A DNA stretch of 64,000 nt from Rheum nobile (GCA_027886185.1 WOAB01000317.1:124001-188000); one strand, 5' to 3'; shown: positions 22,785 through 37,300, counted from the stretch's first letter. Notes: generated by a model not told the origin, from the sequence alone. Program-made: numbers and translations.

Positions 22785-24060
22785 TACTTTATGATGGACA
22801 TAATTTGATTGTCAGGAGATTGTCTCACTTTAGTTGGTTGTTTATCCTAAACACCGAAACTTCCAAGCACTAGGGTAACTTGTTGGAGCTGAAGTAGATT
22901 TAGTCTTGACAATCCATCATTGCTCAAACAATTTCCTTACCGAGCTCTTCACCAGGTACACAACCTTTGACCCATTAATCAAGGCTCTGCAATAATAACA
23001 TGCGTGAGTGATCGACTTTTATGACATTCACAACAAGCATTTGTGCATAACTAACTTGCACAGCTTTAATATATGGCCACTCATTCTATCATTTCAAACC
23101 AACCTCACAACTAGCAACTTCATATAACCAACCATAAGACCTCTGCCTTTGTCTAGAAGATGTCACAACAGGTTTCGAAGCACAAGAAAGCCATGATCAT
23201 CTATTTTTGTTGTATTTGCAGCAGAATTCATATAACCAATCATACGACTTCATTCTAGTTCATTATGCATTATAATAGTATAATTGACATCTTACCATGA
23301 AAAAAGAATCCATCAATTTCCTGCAAGCTAGTTAAAGGTAGATAATTAACCATTATGAGTTTACCCAAAATGATCGTAACTCAAATGCAACTAACCAGCT
23401 TCGGGTACTAAAATCTTCAAATATTATCCAGTTCAGCCCAAATTCATCCCCCCAGACGACTATAACACGCCAAAATTAAACCTGTAAGTTGCAACTTAAA
23501 CAGAAATAAAAGAATATTAGAGCAAAAAACAGAAAGAAGAGAAGTGTGCCATTTTCGAATTGCTTCAACAACTAAAAAAGCTCAAGCTCAAGCTCGCAAT
23601 ACCTAGAAAAGATACTGATCTCTGAGACCAAATAATTCGCGAGAGGGCGGGCGATCAGAGCAAGCCCTAGAACGATCAACCAAAAGCACCAGCGACCTAA
23701 GCGAATTTCTTCTTCTTATTCTTCAAAATTTTCACAATCCACCAAACTCCAAAGGTCGATAAAAACTGCTCCTTGATCGTCTAATTCAGCTCAGCTAACT
23801 GCTCGAAGTAAGCAGCACAGTGACAATCGAATTTCTCCAGCCATTAATTGCCCCAAAAAAACAACGGAAAAACTTCGAAAATCTGAAGGTGAATCGGAAA
23901 CAGCAGCTAGAGTATACTTCGGTAAGCAATCTTGAGAAAAGATAGCTGGAATTTCGGAAATAGATAATGAATTGGAGTTTTCTAGGGTACGAAGATTAAC
24001 GGGAAGAAGAGGAAATGAAGAGCGAGAGAGGAAAGAGAAGTAAAGAGAGAGACTGACGAG
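22785..24060 (-). promoter_or_regulatory. 5' leader (probably intron-containing) and promoter of the HAP8-like gene
   Basis: No protein-like frame is seen. On the minus strand, leader-like CT-rich sequence lies at about 23950-24060 (a TCTCTCTCACTCG stretch). Several possible splice sites between 23600 and 22790 suggest a spliced leader. Confidence 0.4.
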
Positions 24061-25936
24061 TGAGAGAGAAGGGGGGTGCCAGGTCAGCAAGTCGCCACAC
24101 ACCATCCGTCTAAAAAACAGCTATTATTTTGATTAATTATTTTTAATGTCATTTTCCAAGTATCTGGTACTTTTACATAGTGTATTTTTATATATATATA
24201 TATAACTACTTTTTTTTTTTGCATTAACATATATATATAAGTAGTTAACATGAATGTGTTTTTTTTTACATAGTGTATTTTTATATACATATAAGTACTT
24301 AACATGAATACTTTAAATAAATTTACGCTTGTCAAGTGGATTGAAATATGATCATTCAAGTTGTCAGTAAAGAAAATACTTGGGACCTAAGCATAAAACA
24401 ACAGTATCACATTTATATGTTTTAATAATATCCGTTTTTATGGAAAAAAACATATCCGTTTTTTAAACTTTTTTATCTTAAGCTAATGTCTTCTTTTAAA
24501 CCTTTGCGTATTCCTTTCGGTTTTGTTTGTTTCATTTTAACTAATTATTGTTATTTTGATTTTGATTTTGATTTTCTTTTACATGTTATTTGGGCCTTTT
24601 TGCACAAGAATTTAAGAGTGCATTAGAAACAAATCATTATATTAAAAATAGGTTTTGAAAACTTATAATATAATCAAAATAGCCTTTCACTTAGGAAAAA
24701 AATGCTTATATAAATGTGAAGGCAACTACAGTAATTATCATCTCCCCTTAGGAATTAGGATAAAACAAGCACCGAACTAATTATTGGGATAAGTAAACAA
24801 CTACATTTATTAACAAATAAAGCAATGAAGGAAAATGTAAAACTTATTTCAAGCAAGTTGTAGTTTTGCGTTTAAAAGCATAATTAGCCTACCATTGTTG
24901 ACGAAATGAAGAGGATGTCTGTGTCAGTAGTTGGCTATTAATGTTATGAACCCAAGAAGACAAGAAAGGTAATGAAGGATCCTAATCTCATCACTTAATT
25001 GTTAAATTGCCGACAAAAAGGTAAGTATTAGATCCACAATAAATTTCCTTTTATTCATCCAAATATTTTCCTTTTTGTTTTACCAACAGATGGATGAAAG
25101 AAACTAAAAATATTGTATATTCGATTCACTTTCCTCAACTAATGTTTTTGTGGTGTTCTATACCAACAGATGGACAAAACTGTAAAAGAACATGATGAAT
25201 ATCTTGAACAGATATGGAGATTTCACACACAAATAATACTATGCAAAAAAGAATAAATAAACAATTACCAGGTTCACAAGTACAAGTCATATGTGATGAT
25301 CCGATTGATTAAGAGATTAACGAGGTTGGTGGGTCATTTATAAGCCAGATGGATGTTAGAAGGGACGAAGACGATTGATTAAATGCCTTTTCTTTCTTTC
25401 TTTTTTATCAAGAAAGCAATTTACCGAACACACCTGATAGATCGAGAGGCCAAGAAACACTTGACAGACAGACAAACCGGTTCAGAGGAATAAAGAAATG
25501 CAGCATTTCTTAGGAAATTTTGATACATTGCAAAATTTCCCCAAAGCGAAGGGTAACTCACTAGTTCATAGGGATCCAATTGAAGTAAAAGAAAAACACA
25601 CAATTTGTTCATTATTGTCTTAACATTTCCATCAAAATCACATCACTAGAACATAGCAATGAATTTAAATATAAGATCTAAAGATGCACAACTAAAAAGA
25701 GAGTTGTAGGATCATGAAGATATGTGTCAACAAGAACAAATCCACTCCAATCATAGGCAAAAGAGTTAAAAAAAAGAGTCACAAACAGGAAGCTTTACAA
25801 CTTCAAACAAGAGCAAGAATAAAAAAGTAAGAATCAGAGAGAGATAAGAAGAAAAATCAGAAATCAATAATGTGACCCAGACAAGTACATATAGATACAA
25901 CCATTCCTTTTCTTCCTTTTTCTCGGATTCTCGGCT
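24061..25936. other. Intergenic AT-rich DNA
   Basis: No gene is seen. A small diverged duplication of TACATAGTGTATTTTTATAT with nearby AACATGAAT words lies at 24170-24310. The right part is the 3' flank of the NOI gene. Confidence 0.55.
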
Positions 25937-26080
25937 TCAGAATTCTTCTCCAAACCAACTCATTCCTACACCACAAAGAACCAAGGAAGTTATGAAGCAC
26001 CCTATCACAACGCCGATAGCTTGTGGTTTAGGAGAATAAGTTGGCACAGTTTCATCAGAAAACCCTACACATACAAGTTT
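25937..26080 (-). other. Small membrane-peptide ORF in the NOI 3' region
   Basis: A 47-codon stop-to-stop frame lies directly after the NOI stop, on the same strand. It starts KLVCVGFSDETVPTYSPKPQ and continues with a hydrophobic span (AIGVVIGCFITSLVLCGVG), ending MSWFGEEF. It has no good ATG near its start (an internal Met is 8 codons from the end). The phase after NOI exon 2 does not fit a simple alternative splice. It might be an alternative exon reached another way, a relic, or chance. I do not recognise it. Confidence 0.3.
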
Positions 26081-26089
26081 TTACCCCCC

Positions 26090-28105
26090 TCAGGATTCTG
26101 CATCTGGGGCTTGTACACAGCAGAACCATTTTTTCTGCAAGTCCAACATAGAACAAATAAACAGCTAGTAAGGTGGAGTGTATTCAAAGACCCATATAAC
26201 AATATCTCCAGAATTCAATTTATGAATCATGTCTCTCATTTTGACTAGAGTTTTACTATATTATTTCATAAGATTGATGCTGCTGAGAATGATTAATATG
26301 CAGACCCAAAACTGGGATAGTATCTCTGAAGCTTCAAACTGATTTGCACATACTCCAACCAATGAGACAATTATCAACTAAGTGTTCATTTGGCGCGATG
26401 ACCTTATTACTTATGAACACACACCAAACAACCTCTAAGTACTTTCATTTTTTCTAAGATATAAACACCAGACCCACTCAGAAAAGGTGAAAAGTTCAGA
26501 CGAGACAAATACATATTTCTGAAATGAGATTTACAAAGAGGAGCAGCACAGAACTTACAGGCTGGGACTTGCTCTGATCAATCCCTGGCTTCACATTTTT
26601 AGATTGGCTATTTCCAGGAGAGTCAGGCTTCCCACCAGTCTTTTTTTCATCTCTAGCCTTGTTGAAAATAACAGTGAATCCTTCAGCCGAAGCAGGGTCA
26701 TTTACATCCCATTCTCCAAACTTGGGCAATGGTGTACCTTTGTCCTGTAAAAGCCAAAAACTAAGAACTTGCTTAAGCATATTAACTTCCTGTTAACATA
26801 TTTAAGGAAGATTGTAGCAAGAATTAAGGACCAACTCCATCCTTGGATGACCAATTACTCACAATATTTTCATGAAAAGGTTTATTTACTTTCCTTCGAT
26901 AGTGGAAAAGTAATTGCATCCTTCAATCATGAACCCTACTGTTGACTCCAATTATTCAAACTAGTTTCTTCAGAAGATGAAATTACTTTCCCGTGAGTCC
27001 GTGACTAATGAAACGTAATTCCATTCTTCAATCACCAAAACCTAATATCACCTATGCTTCACCATGTCACCACTGTGACTTCATATGATAAGCGATATCT
27101 TCAATATCCATCATACTTAGACACAGACAACTCAACAGGAATGTCTACATTTCATGATTTGTATAGTAAATTTAAAGCAAAATGCAACCGTAGCTAAATG
27201 AGCTTATACAGAGGTTAAAATTCTACAGGAAAAAAGCAGGTATAATGAAATATTTAAGCACTAATATGAAGTAGATGCCATGGCATACAGAACATAAAGC
27301 TGAGAAGAAAAAATATCTTTGAAACCAGAGTCACTGGTTTCATGCCCATAATACATAAGAAATGAAAAAAAGGCAGGTTAAAATATTCCACTTGCAAACG
27401 AAGTTACAAAACAAGAATTTCATTTATGAAAGGAAATCCGCAGAAGGAGAAGAAAAAGAGAAGATCAATGACAAAATAAAAATAAAAATTCAGTGAGAAA
27501 GGGCAATTTATGCTAATTTCCACAACACTTCAAAGGAATACCGATAACATTGATCAGTTCTCCTTCATTATAATAACAAAATCCAAAAATACAAGCATAG
27601 AAAAAAGTTTAGCGGAAAGACAGTAATTACTGGAGAAGTCAACATAAAAACCTGAAGAGAAGGAAATGAGGCAGCTACAGTAGGTGAAGCAACCGCGATT
27701 TCATACTTCAGAAGATAATTAGGAAGGAAATTTTGTTTCTATAGTTGATAAGTATCACAAATAACAAGTAACAAGAATGGAATTACCAACCAAATGAACA
27801 ACAAAATCCAGTTTCAAGCTTCAACAAACAGAAGATTATCAATCATATAAATCTCATAATCCTAACTGATAAAGGGGAATTTTTCATATAAGCCGATCCA
27901 CCCTCATAAGAACGATAAATGAACTCGAAAAGAAGACTTGTACAGATGTAAACCTAAAGCAGCCATCAATCAACTAATTCCACAAGCACCAACACAACTC
28001 AGACCAACAATTAAATAAACTAGGGTTCTACCAGAACTTCAAAGATAACGGAATTGAATTGAAAAAGGCGAAAAAAAACGGAAAGGAAAATCATCATACC
28101 GTCAT
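26090..28105 (-). CDS. NOI: NOI / RIN4-family small membrane-associated protein
   Basis: Three coding exons, 28100-28105 (only ATG ACG), 26559-26744 and 26090-26134, give 78 residues. The core LPKFGEWDVNDPASAEGFTV (from residue 8) is the RIN4/NOI domain, including the PxFGxW site cut by the bacterial effector AvrRpt2. The C-terminus KKWFCCVQAPDAES carries the Cys pair that is acylated for plasma membrane attachment in this family. It most resembles Arabidopsis At5g55850 (NOI). Full RIN4 has two such domains; this protein has one. A 1355-bp intron follows the 6-bp first coding exon. Arabidopsis NOI is adjacent to TREPH1, and here both genes are in the same window. Confidence 0.9.
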
Positions 28106-28651
28106 GAATAGAAGGAGCAAAGAGATTTTTGAGAGATAATTTTTGGACAACAGTGAGAGATAGAGAGAGAGAAGAACGATGTTTGTTCTTACGCCGTAAA
28201 ATAATGGAAACAACGGTCCAAATTTTTCTATATTGCCTTTTGAGTTTCTATATATTTTATTTACTTTTTCTTGGTTTAAATTTAATTATTTATTTCATAA
28301 TTGTTTGATACAATATTTATATATTGATCCAACACATATGATGTCTACCCATTCAAATCAAGATGCCACCAATGAGCCCATCATACATATGTGAGATAAC
28401 ACATTTTTTTTTATATATATACAGGCAAATAAAAAATATCCTTACAAATCAGAAAATATATCCAAATCATCACAATGGTGAAAAAATCAAATCCGAGATC
28501 GTTATAACTATGTGTAATCATGTTGAGGCAGCAGGTAGTCTGAAATAGTGTTGTGTAAGATAGTAGGGGAGAGGTTCGAATTAGCCAGAAAGTCAACGGC
28601 TTTATTGGATTATCGGTAACAGTGATGAATCTGAAAATAATCCAAACCATA
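28106..28651. promoter_or_regulatory. NOI 5' leader, promoter and flank
   Basis: A GA-rich leader (about 28140-28180) precedes an AT-rich promoter-like stretch on the minus strand. No further gene is seen up to the RNase H fragment. Confidence 0.4.
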
Positions 28652-28990
28652 TTACAATGAGCGAATTTCTTGAATTATGGTTGAAATTTCCCAATGGATT
28701 TTCCAAATTTCACGAATAGAATTAATGACAGAGAGGTTATCTCCTTCAAGAATTATCCGTCTATAACCTTGCGGAATAGCCCTACGAAGGAATTCGAGAA
28801 CGTCAAGTGCTTCAGCTTTAATAGGTGAGGAGCAGAGGATCTGCCTATGGTTTAAGAAGACCACCTCACCGGAGTGATTTTAGAAAACATATCCGATATG
28901 TGTAGAACCGTTTCGTTTAACAGATGCGTCAAAATTTAATTTTATGCAGTTAGGAGGATGTTTTTTGCCATTGGGAATATGTGAGATAAC
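28652..28990 (-). pseudogene. RNase H-like fragment from a non-LTR (LINE-type) retroelement
   Basis: The minus-strand frame reads NCIKLNFDASVKRNGSTHIG..., then an in-frame stop at 28880-28882, and resumes with AEALDVLEFLRRAIPQGYRR and ILEGDNLSVINSI. These are the plant LINE-associated RNase H motifs (an Asp in NFDAS, a Glu in KAEAL, an Asp in LEGDN). It is short, has the premature stop and lacks a reverse transcriptase. Confidence 0.75.
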
Positions 28991-29062
28991 ACTTGAAATT
29001 TGAAATTCACCAAAAAAAATTATTGCTAAAGAAAATATGACTAATAAATTTTCTATCACCAA

Positions 29063-31314
29063 TTTAGAAGTTGAAAATATAATTTTCTAATAGTACAACG
29101 ATTTCATTCTTTTATCGTTGACTATCTAGTTTGATCGATCAGATTCGCTCTATGTTCAAATTAAATATTATTGACCCTTAAAGAAATAAACATCTTTCAG
29201 CGTCAGTATCCTCATACACAACTCTAACAAAAATCGAATTGAAACCTCTAAATAGAACGCTTAGAAAGTTTAGAGTCAAACCATTCATCAATTATACATT
29301 AGATATCTCATTTGTTTTGTATAAAACTAATTTAACTAATAAATTGCTCATTGTTAGCATTACTTAGATTATGTTTGACCATTTTTATTTGTAAAAAATA
29401 TTTATTTTCATATTTCACATATGTCATCCATATTTTTCACAAAAAAATATATTATAATTACATTCACAAAACATAACTCTTACAATATTCAAAAGAAACA
29501 ATTACTTACAAGTTACAACCCATACGCAAGGATTTACAGGTAAGAAATTAAGGCAATGGGTCTATGTGAAAATGTGCAACACATTAGTTAACTAATTGAT
29601 TAATTAATTTGTCTTATACCTGATTAGCTGGCATTTGGTGCCTAGGTTCTAGATACCTGTCCGCACAATCCAGAATGTTCGGTATCAAATTGGTGAGAAG
29701 TTGAGGGTTTCAAAATATTTGCTACGATAAAATATTACAGCTTGCTGTGTACATAACGACTAGGCCCATATTCAAATAGGCCACCAGTTTCGAAGATAGA
29801 TCAGATTGGAAATGAAATTAAGTGATTTTTTGAATTGAGTGATTGCATGATGAAATTAGAAACCCTAGGATAGGAGGATTTTCCAGTATTTACAGTTGTA
29901 TTTGCATCTTGGGTCTTGGGTCTTATTTGGATGTTAGGAATCTTTAGCTGGCATTGACGTTTCCAATTGTTATGTCCATATCTTATTCTATTTTCTTATT
30001 TAAGGGCTAATTTTTACATAATCTAGTCTCAATTTTTGGTTGATAAACTGATAATGACATAAACTTACTGAGATGTGAAAACCCATAAAAACAGCTTACA
30101 AATATGCACTTGCACAATTTTTAATTTGTTATTTGAAACAAACTTATCATATAAACTTAAATTCAGTCGAAATGAAAACTGGAGCTGAATAAATAACTGA
30201 AATTAAATGAATAATTGAAGTTGAGTTTATTAACTTAATTATTTAAAAAATATAATTAATATTCAATATTTATAAACTGAAATGAGATAAATATAAAATC
30301 AAACTTATTAATCTTCAACAATCTAAAGAGAGTCACATTAAAAAAATGAAAAAATTAAGTTACATTAATCTATTATATAACATTTTTTTAACATTTTTTT
30401 ACCGAATACTCATTAACTAGATTAAAAACTCATTAACTAGATTAAAAAAAAAATTAAGCTCTTTTAATCTCAAAAAAACTTTACCCAAGCCTAACATATT
30501 CTAACATACTTTTGATTACCAAAAAAAAAACATACTTTTGCTTTTGACATCCCAGTGTAAAATGCTGATTGAGTTCAACTGTTAAGTTCTATCTACTGTA
30601 TCAGATCTCATGTAACTGAGCAACACCAGCAATAGTAATTCAAGCAGAGCATCAGCACATACATGATGATTAAGCCAAAAGTTAGACCTTTTTCAATTTC
30701 AGCTACTTTTAACAGCTAAGTTATCAGTTCTATCTAGCTTTCAACCCATGCTCAAATAACCAATCTGGAAACAGATATGGTGAATCTACTGTCAAAGAAG
30801 CCAATAGGGCTAAGCATATATATATGCATAAGTGCAATATATAGGGAGTAATAAAATACTACAGCGCAAAATGAAAAGCTTCATAAGGTAACAAGGGAGT
30901 CCTACTATAGACAAAACCCCCCCTCCACTTCTAAAAGGATCTGCCGGAGCTAAATGAAAGCAGAAGCATGTATATTTGCCCTCTTTGAGATCTCTAAGAG
31001 GATAAAGACAAACAGGCAAAAAATGATAGGGTTCTGTAGATATCAAGACCCTCTCCAGTTGCTTTTCAACTCTGCCATGCTTGCCTCCACAAGAAATAAC
31101 GCGGAGGCGACTGAGATCATTCGGCATTCCATTATTATACTTGAGATCCAATGTTGTTTAACTGAAATGAGGGCAGAATGTAGGATTACTCCTCAAATCA
31201 GTTAATACAGTTGTGTTTGTCAACAAACAAGTGGCATCAGACAAATGAAATTGGTGCCAACTGACCTGTCCAAAGAACTATGACGAAACCTTGATGCCGA
31301 ACAACAGGTGAGGG
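29063..31314. other. AT-rich intergenic DNA
   Basis: No gene is seen. A 20-bp tandem duplication (ACTCATTAACTAGATTAAAA) lies near 30409-30448. The stretch from about 30800 to 31314 is the 3' flank of the UPL gene. Confidence 0.55.
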
Positions 31315-34300
31315 TCAACCAAAGCCAAAACCTTCACTAGCTTCATGAATTGCAAGAAGCAACCGGTCCCTTAGCTGCTCTTTGGAAGAGTACTCAGGAA
31401 GGTCCAGCTGATTGAAACTATAAAATAAAATTCAAAAAAAGATGTGGGTCAATAATAAGTAACACCTTGATTTCAGTCATTAGCAGATAAAATCACTTCC
31501 TCAGAATTTACAGAGCTTACCATGTGTGAGCAGATGGAAGCCGCTCAGGGGCACCGTAAGCCTTGTGAATCTGAAACTTTTGAGGGCCAGAGATGCCTTG
31601 CAATGCTCGAAAACCCTCCAAAGGAATCTGGAGTCAAGGGAGTAGGATTCTTTAAATGCTTAATTTAATAGCATAGAAAGGAGAATGGGAATGACAGTGC
31701 AATTCTATGGCTCACCACTACCAGCCAGAATCACTAGAACTTTAATTAGTAAGACCAGGGCTAAAAGAGTTTCAGTTTCAGTAAGCTTATTTCGCAGAAA
31801 TTTTATACAATAGAAGGATAGTGAAGGCTACTCCAGCCTGACCAGCAAGAAATTACATACCTTGGATGTTCCAGTGACAAATTGAAGCAATCTTGCCATA
31901 TCTTCCTTGTTGAAAGACCCAACTTCTTCCCAAAACCATTGAACGGCATGTGATGCAGATGTATAGCCAGTGTATTCAGTGTTCGCCTTCAAATCATCCA
32001 CTACGGAAATACATTTCATTAGACGAGCAAGGAAGAAAAGGTGCAGAGTGTATGCTATTTATCCAGTGTAAAAGAAGATACACCAACTCACAGTCGATTT
32101 CCGGAAGTCCACTAATAAGGAGCTCAAGCTCTTTATCATTAAAGATAGATATAAGCTCCCGTGGTACTAATTCATTAAATCCCTCAAGGAATGAAGTGAT
32201 TTGGGGACGAATAGCATTGGTCAATATATGATCAGCCACCAAGTCAACGTACTCGTGCTTCGTTTCTTCTGTCACTCGTATATTTCTTCCTCCAGGTTTA
32301 AGCTCATAATCAGTTACCTTCATAGCAACCCAAAAAAAAAAAAGGAATTAGGAGCTGTTTGCGTATGGTTATAAAGTATAACCAGTTATACACTCCAAAG
32401 AAACTTCACATGAAAAAGTTCTCAAAAACCAGAAGTTCGGTTTTGAGTTATCACATCATTAAAAAATCATAGTATCATACCTCAGTCTTCTCGTAAAGGA
32501 TGAGCTTTTCCTCGTCAGCATCCATGCTGAATGATAGGTCTGGAATATCACTTATATCATTCTGAAAAAGCAATCCAAAACAAACAGAAATTTAGCATTG
32601 CCACGTACAATAGAAGTCTCAGCAAATGGGAAAAGTAGCACTAACCTCCAACATCCACTTCAAGTTCTTATAGTAATCAGGATCCACAGCCTCTATATCA
32701 TGATAAGTCACCTTGACGCCCAGAATATGCTTGTAGAATGATCGTGTGAAGTACACATCCAGAAGCTGCCCGTCAAATAGAGCCTTTGCTACCTGAATAG
32801 AACCCAAGAGAAAAAAGAGAGCTGAGTCCCAAGATTTTTCCCTCCAAATGAGCCAAACAAATCAAGCACATAATCACAAACAAGTGTGAACAAGAAGGTT
32901 TTTCATTTTCTCACCACACGGCCAACAAACTTGAAGTAGGATAGATGTTCAGTCTGGTATACAGAATTAGGGTTTGGCTGGAAAGTTGCATTGTTCCCAA
33001 CTGTCGTAAACAACAGAGCTCCCTTGTCAAATATAACCCTTGACAATAACTGATACCATTCTCTTGTCAGGCCACCAGCATCAATGCCTTCTTCACCTTG
33101 AAAATGCACATTCAAACGTCCCTTCAGGTCCTGAGTGGGTCTCATTCTGAGCTGATTATATGAGTCTTCAAGTATATAAGCTCTCCGGATGCTTACTCTA
33201 AGAGGCCCAGTAAGATGTTGCTCATGTTGCTGTCTGATTCTAGAACGGAAGTATGCTCTTTTGTTATCAAAATCTATAAGGCGTGGCACCTTCAGCATCA
33301 TGGAAAGTGATTTTTCTAGTAGACCAGGATTCTGTCTAACAAATGCATTCAACAGTCGACGATGCTTCTCAGCAAACCTTGAAAACGTGGCCACACCATC
33401 ATATCTTCTCTGAGAATCTCCACCACACTTAATTGATGCTGAAGCAGATGTGCTTATAGACTCTTTTACTTCTCTAGCTGTAACATTGGCATGATCCTGC
33501 TGCATTGTTATACTGTTTGATTGTATCTTTTCACACAAAACAAAGAATGCCTCGATGAAAGGTAGGAGTCTCTGAGTTCCAGGAGGAAGAGGTGGAGAGG
33601 ACAAGGGTACACTGTGGACGTTGTCCAAAACGCTCAAGGTTGCCATGATTGGTGATTCCCTGCTTTGCCCCAGGTGAGCCTCTGCAGTATTTATGCAGTC
33701 ACTAAGTTCCTCCCACAATGGCTCAAGGCCATCATTCAGCTTCTGCAAAATGGCATGATCTGTTTCTTCCAATGTGCTTTCTGGAGTTGTATTCTCATCA
33801 ACAGCAGATGTGAGTGAGCTAAGTACTTGCAGCACCCGAAGCATTGCAGCCCCAGCCATCGAACTAGCACTTAAGCCTGTCATGTGGGTGTTTTTCAAGG
33901 TCGTGATTTCACTAACAGAAGTTTGACACAACGTTTGAGCAAGTTCGGAAAGCTCCAAAGTAAAGAATTTGCGGTGTGCTGGAGCTACTGATGCCAACTT
34001 CTTTAGCACCTCCCCAGCATGTGTATACACTTTATCTGAAAGCCTGAAGAGTTGACAACATGCAACTATGATTATTTAACAATTTATTACTTAAAAGGAA
34101 CATGAGAAATATACAGGGAAAATGAAAATAAATCCAGAACTTTGAGGTTGGTTGTACTAAGTAGCCTGAACTTCAGAAAATTGCACAAAATATCCAGTTG
34201 AGTGATCCAACATGGCTCTTTGGCATCTTAAGTGGCAGAGGAAGCTTGCCGATAAGCCACATGAGATCACTTGACTGGAAGATAATCCTGCCGATAAGCA

Positions 34301-37300
34301 TTGTGCACATTCTAAAGCTTAATATGCCACCAAGTTCAGGATACATTATGCAGTTCTACCCCCCCTCACGACCAAGTAGGCGACAGAGATTGCAGAGGCG
34401 ACATTATATTGTGCAATTTCTAGAACTTTGCATTGCTATACAGAAAAAACACTAGCAAATAATTCATACCCTTCACGACCAAGTAGGTGACAGAGATTGC
34501 ATAGGTCAGTTTGTGGAAGTTGCAAAAAGATGTCCTTAACGTTATGACCACATTTTCCCTGAGAGCAAGATGACTTTTCATGGTTAGCTTCTGTTTTCCT
34601 ATTAGAATCTGCTTCTGGCTTCTCTGCGTTGGATGCCACATCTTCCAATGTATGATCAGAAGTTCTATTGACAGACACTTCTTGGTTATTACTCATGATG
34701 GTATGCTCCTGGCAGGACTCATTCTCTAGTCTAGATGCTGCAGTACAAATTACAACTTGAAGCAGACTCATCACCTGCTCCAAAGATAGAATCAGTATTT
34801 AAGCAAAGCCCAAAGAGAGATGGTATTAGAGACAACACTACCTGCTCAAGATGTACGCTGCTGCGTAAGAAAAGGGGTCGATTCAACAGCTTGAGAAACA
34901 GGACAAAAGGAATATCTTCCTGAGGATCTCCAAGTGAATCTGAAATTGGACCATCGTCTTCAACTTTCTCCTTGCCCTTGCTACTCCTGAATTCTAAATG
35001 CTTTTGCATGGAAAACTCATACACAGGAGACGGACTAATATAGAACAATATTTTCGCAACAGCAGAATGATTTGTAGCCAAGTAAGTCAAAGCCTCAAGA
35101 ACACGACGTAGCACCAATGGAGGAAGGCCTGTGGAAAAACGCAATTAGAAGAAAGCTCTCTAGTACTTAGAAAGGGAAAATTGAATAAATAAAATGCACA
35201 CCATCTATGGATTGCGATCGGCCATAAACAACATTTAACGGGCAACCATAAAGCCTTTGGCTATTGACCGTTGAGAGATTCCCAACCATGCCGTTAGATT
35301 TGGGCTTGATCATATTGAGGAGAAGACGGACTAAAGTAGCCCTTGTAACACTATGCGCACACAAGTTCAACAGGAGTCTCTGAAGGAGGCCTTTGCTTAG
35401 AGGCTGCTCAAGCAAGGAGAACAAACACGAGCTTGTCAAATACAAAGCTATAGACATGAGCTAAGTGCAGCTGTGAAGAATTAAGATTTATACAGATAAT
35501 TGTACTCATTCTAAAATCTCCATTGAGCTACAACGACATTATATGAAATTATGGTTAGTAAAATGCACCAAACCTTTTCAATCATTCTATCTATGATTGA
35601 TAATTTGATACACGTTCCTAACTATGTTGGACTGATGAACTTCATCTCATGGATTAGATTGAAATCAGGAAAATGCATATACATCACCTGAGCCAGACGT
35701 AAGAGCCGGATCAAAGCTCTCAAAGCATCTGTATCGAAAAGCGGCTCGCCTTCAATTTCCTTCACCTTCAAACTGTCACCACTAAGAGAAGGGGGCAGCC
35801 TTCGCCCTATTGTAACACCAACACCCCTGTCCATAGCAGATTGCTGTCCAAACCCCAAACTGTTCCTCCTGCTAGTCAGTCTGTGGCTGCCTCCAAAAAT
35901 GCTTCGAGCCTGATAGTGACTCATTGCCCTGTCCCGAAGCAACTGAGCTTCAGCAAGTAATGGAGAAGGCAGTGCTGATAACACTGCTTCTGAGGATGTC
36001 AAAAGCACCTGAAGTCAGCAAAAACAGCTAGTAATTAGTTAAAACAGTATTGTGCCAGTAGCTTCAAACTAGGTAGTTAGTAGAGACCTCTTCACGTAAA
36101 TCAGCAGGAAGAGTAGCTATTATCGAAGCATTGTCCATGTCCACTGGTTGCCCTTCAGACTGTTGAGCCACTCTTTGTGCCCGCTGCTGAGCCAGAACCT
36201 CAGCCTGAATATCCGGAGGAAGGGCAGCTAGAAACTCAGGATCAATGTCTTCAACCGGGGGTGGGGCATAAGCGGGAGGTGCGGCTGATTGAGATTGCTG
36301 TGAAGCTAAAACTTCAGCTCGAAGATCCTCAGGTAGTGCTTCCAGGAAAGTTGGATCAATTCCATTTGGAGCAGGAGGTTCATTTCCCATGGAAGTATGG
36401 TTTAAGTTATTAGCATCTTCAGTTAACAAAGCTTCCACTTCAGACACATTAGCTCCAGGCTCCAAAGAAGGTAACAGATGCTCTGGTTGATTTGGCTGAA
36501 CATTATCACCATCATCCACTATATCAATACCAGTACCTGTAGCAATATGACAATTAACCTAATTAAGAAATCTAAAACATATATAATTAATAATAGATGA
36601 TTAATCTGTAGCTATATCAAGACCTGATCCCTCCATAGGTACATCCTGAACATCATTGATTATTTCAGAGGCCCTTTCATTCTGCAAAGTGTTGTGAGGG
36701 TTTACAGAAGACGACACATGGTGAAGAGTCCCTGTCTGCTCCACAGGATTGAAGCTTGCATCACCAATCTCCATGCTATCATTGACATCAAAACCATTAT
36801 TGGAAACATCTAAATTGCCAGACGAAATGTCAGTTTCCCATAAATGCCTATCTGCTTCATCCATAGGGGATTCCTCTAAGTTAACATGGGCCTGAACTGA
36901 AGCATCTGCATGGTGCAAATTATTTTGATCATTGGCACTTTCAACAACGTTCTCTGTGTCAAGTTCAGGACGCTGACCGCCCGAATTGTTGGCTTCCTGT
37001 CCAGAGTTCTGAATATTCTCAACGGCATCTGATCCTTTATCCTGCTGCCCTGCATTCTCCACTTGAGTTGCCCGGGGAATTCTTGCAGAACTATCGTTTT
37101 GTAGCAGAGATGTAAATAAATCCTCCACAGCTTGTGCAATCACAGATGCTTGCCCACCTGCTTGAGGCTGCCCATCATCAGCCCACCGACCATCACCTGG
37201 CACTCTCCGTCCGTTCAATTGCAACAAGTCCACTCCAATAGAGTAGTCAGTCAAAGGTGGAGGTGCAAAACCTGACAAACGATCACCATAAAGACTAGCT

